Part shown: positions 63,300 through 64,000 of the stretch, piece after piece
How the letters are laid out: each line of letters begins with the position of its first letter
Numbering within the stretch: position 1 is the first letter of the stretch
From: DATKMP01 sp963790045
GTDB taxonomy: Bacteria; Bacteroidota; Ignavibacteria; UBA10030
Length of the DNA stretch: 64,000 nucleotides
NCBI GenBank assembly: GCA_963790045.1
Contig: CAWBMS010000013.1
Location: 1-64,000 of the forward strand
Direction: 5' to 3'
Notes under the pieces: model-generated
Database searches by the model: none
What the model saw: only the letters and a program-made list of their open reading frames with translations
What the model was told of the DNA's origin: nothing
Position numbers and translations under genes: made by a program

Positions 63300-63699
63300 C
63301 GGCATTTATGCACCATTTTGGCATTCTCCGTTAAATATATTGGTTTTTTCTGGGTATTTATTCAGTCCGGCGGTCTATTTATGTCGTCCGTTGATATATA
63401 AATACCATCCGGCAGTGTTTAAATACGCTTCAAAAGCGCATTTATTCCTTTCGGATGAATAAAAATACCTTTCGGGAGAGTAAAAATACGTTTCGTTAGA
63501 GCATTTATTCCATTCGGCAGGGTATTTCTGTCGTCCGGCGTGGCATTTCACTCGTTCGGAAGAGCATTCCACTCGTCCGTTAGTCGATTTCAGTCATCCG
63601 GCGAAGCATTTCTCTCGTCCGTTAGTCCATTTCAATCGTCCGGCGGAGCATTCCACTCGTTCGCAAGAGCATTTGAATCGTCCGTAGGGACATTTTAAC
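63300..63699. repeat. 21-bp-period degenerate tandem repeat, locus 3
   Basis: From about 63543 the period is an exact 21: GCATTTCACTCGTTCGGAAG, GCATTCCACTCGTCCGTTAG, CGATTTCAGTCATCCGGCGA, GCATTTCTCTCGTCCGTTAG, CCATTTCAATCGTCCGGCGG and so on. The reverse complement gives the same core as the other loci (GAACGA..GAAATGC). Left of 63540 the units are looser. The array is cut at 63699 by the end of an IS3-family element. Confidence 0.85.
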
Positions 63700-64000
63700 T
63701 GTCTCGTCCTGAAAAAAGTTGACAGGTAAAATAGTGATTTATAAGTATTGGTTCATTATGATTGTTTCGTAATTTCATGCAGCGTATTTCATTTCAGGCG
63801 TCAGGAAGTTTAAACTCAGATGTGGCCGTTGGGTGTTATAGGTCTCTATGGCTTCCTTCACGGCTTGCTGGACAAAAGGCATATCTGTAAATATTCCATC
63901 CAACAAAAACTCTGTCTTCAAAATTCCGTTCACACGTTCGGCAATGGCATTCTCATACGGATTGCCACACTCACCCATACTGATTTGTATCTGATGCTTC
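63700..64000 (-). mobile_element. IS3-family insertion sequence, right end (partial)
   Basis: The end begins TGTCTCGTCCTGAAAAAAGTT at 63700, a terminal-inverted-repeat type seen in IS3-family elements with TGTCxxGTCCTGAAA ends. It lies directly against a 21-bp repeat unit, so the insertion site is in the array. The rest of the element is beyond the window, so length, left end and target duplication cannot be seen. Confidence 0.75.
63775..64000 (-). CDS. IS3-family transposase OrfB (integrase core), C-terminal part
   Basis: The visible 75 residues (frame open to the edge) read ISMGECGNPYENAIAERVNG and ILKTEFLLDGIFTDMPFVQQAVKEAIETYNTQRPHLSLNFLTPEM. The GNPYENAIAERVNGxLKxE with the third catalytic Glu and the YNxxRPHxSLxxxTP end are diagnostic of DDE integrase-core IS3 transposases. 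The N-terminal and first two Asp lie outside. Confidence 0.93.
   Translation of the reverse strand, partial: KHQIQISMGECGNPYENAIAERVNGILKTEFLLDGIFTDMPFVQQAVKEAIETYNTQRPHLSLNFLTPEMKYAA

Noticed and set aside
63300..63699. Possible CRISPR array at the third repeat locus
   Set aside because: Regular 21-bp units with no spacers; it belongs to the minisatellite-like family.

Overview
The window is about 64 kb of moderately AT-rich bacterial DNA carrying roughly 55 protein genes, one tRNA, one riboswitch and many dispersed intergenic repeats. It most likely comes from the Bacteroidota/Chlorobiota (FCB) group, and an Ignavibacteria-like lineage is my best guess. The direct clues are a secreted protease ending in a type IX secretion (Por) sorting domain with an NFPNPFNPTTTI motif, the tiny ribosomal proteins bTHX and COX24/mS38-like, a TonB receptor under a TPP riboswitch, and several DUF5916/M16/M49-type envelope proteins. 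The lineage is inferred; no 16S rRNA gene is present.

Layout. 1-2891 (minus): envelope/nucleoid cluster (DUF948-like, YtxH, COX24-type peptide, TPR protein, HU, SppA). 2892-7834: repeat-rich accessory stretch with a RAYT transposase relic, two secreted proteins (the second a truncated matrixin-like protease), an unknown 238-aa protein and a dense mosaic of palindromes. 7835-11386 (minus): outer-membrane protein and a UvrD-type helicase split by about 0.5 kb of repeat DNA. 11579-15601 (plus): acetate kinase, a small membrane protein and the complete preQ0/preQ1 set queD-queE-queF-queC. 15598-21869: small membrane proteins, an ECF sigma/anti-sigma pair, the oxidative pentose phosphate genes pgl and zwf, a YgjV-GNAT fusion and an LhgO-like oxidase. 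22011-28190: bTHX, an MFS transporter, and a minus-strand thiamine uptake operon (TPP riboswitch, terminator, TonB receptor, thiamine pyrophosphokinase, SSS symporter).

28191-32235: low-GC accessory stretch with a 21-bp-period repeat array, a Hanks-type kinase with an unknown C-terminal domain, NIPSNAP, a small membrane paralog and a VOC protein. 32334-39324 (minus): UbiA-type prenyltransferase, NlpC/P60 peptidase, esterase/GroES-like cluster, a GIY-YIG nuclease sitting between tRNA-Pro and a copy of the tRNA 3' end, GNAT, CPBP protease and a polytopic membrane protein. 39600-46453: DUF5916 protein, alpha/beta hydrolase, M16 peptidase. 46688-49032: BAAT-type thioesterase with its HTH regulator and a membrane partner. 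49487-62770 (mostly plus): DEAD-box helicase, M49-like peptidase, DUF192, T9SS-secreted metalloprotease, FAH-family enzyme, ParA ATPase, valyl-tRNA synthetase, OsmC, HhH-GPD glycosylase. 62888-64000: orphan fragment, another 21-bp array and an IS3-family element cut by the window edge.

Two themes stand out. First, about ten otherwise well-conserved genes carry single-base frameshifts, mostly one-base insertions; this looks more like read error than decay and should be settled before any gene is called dead. Second, the intergenic DNA is unusually structured: three arrays of one 21-bp-period repeat family, four or five TGACCGTCAC palindromes, composite TGTCAT...ATGACA elements, a RAYT relic beside a double palindrome, and a tRNA-linked GIY-YIG element.
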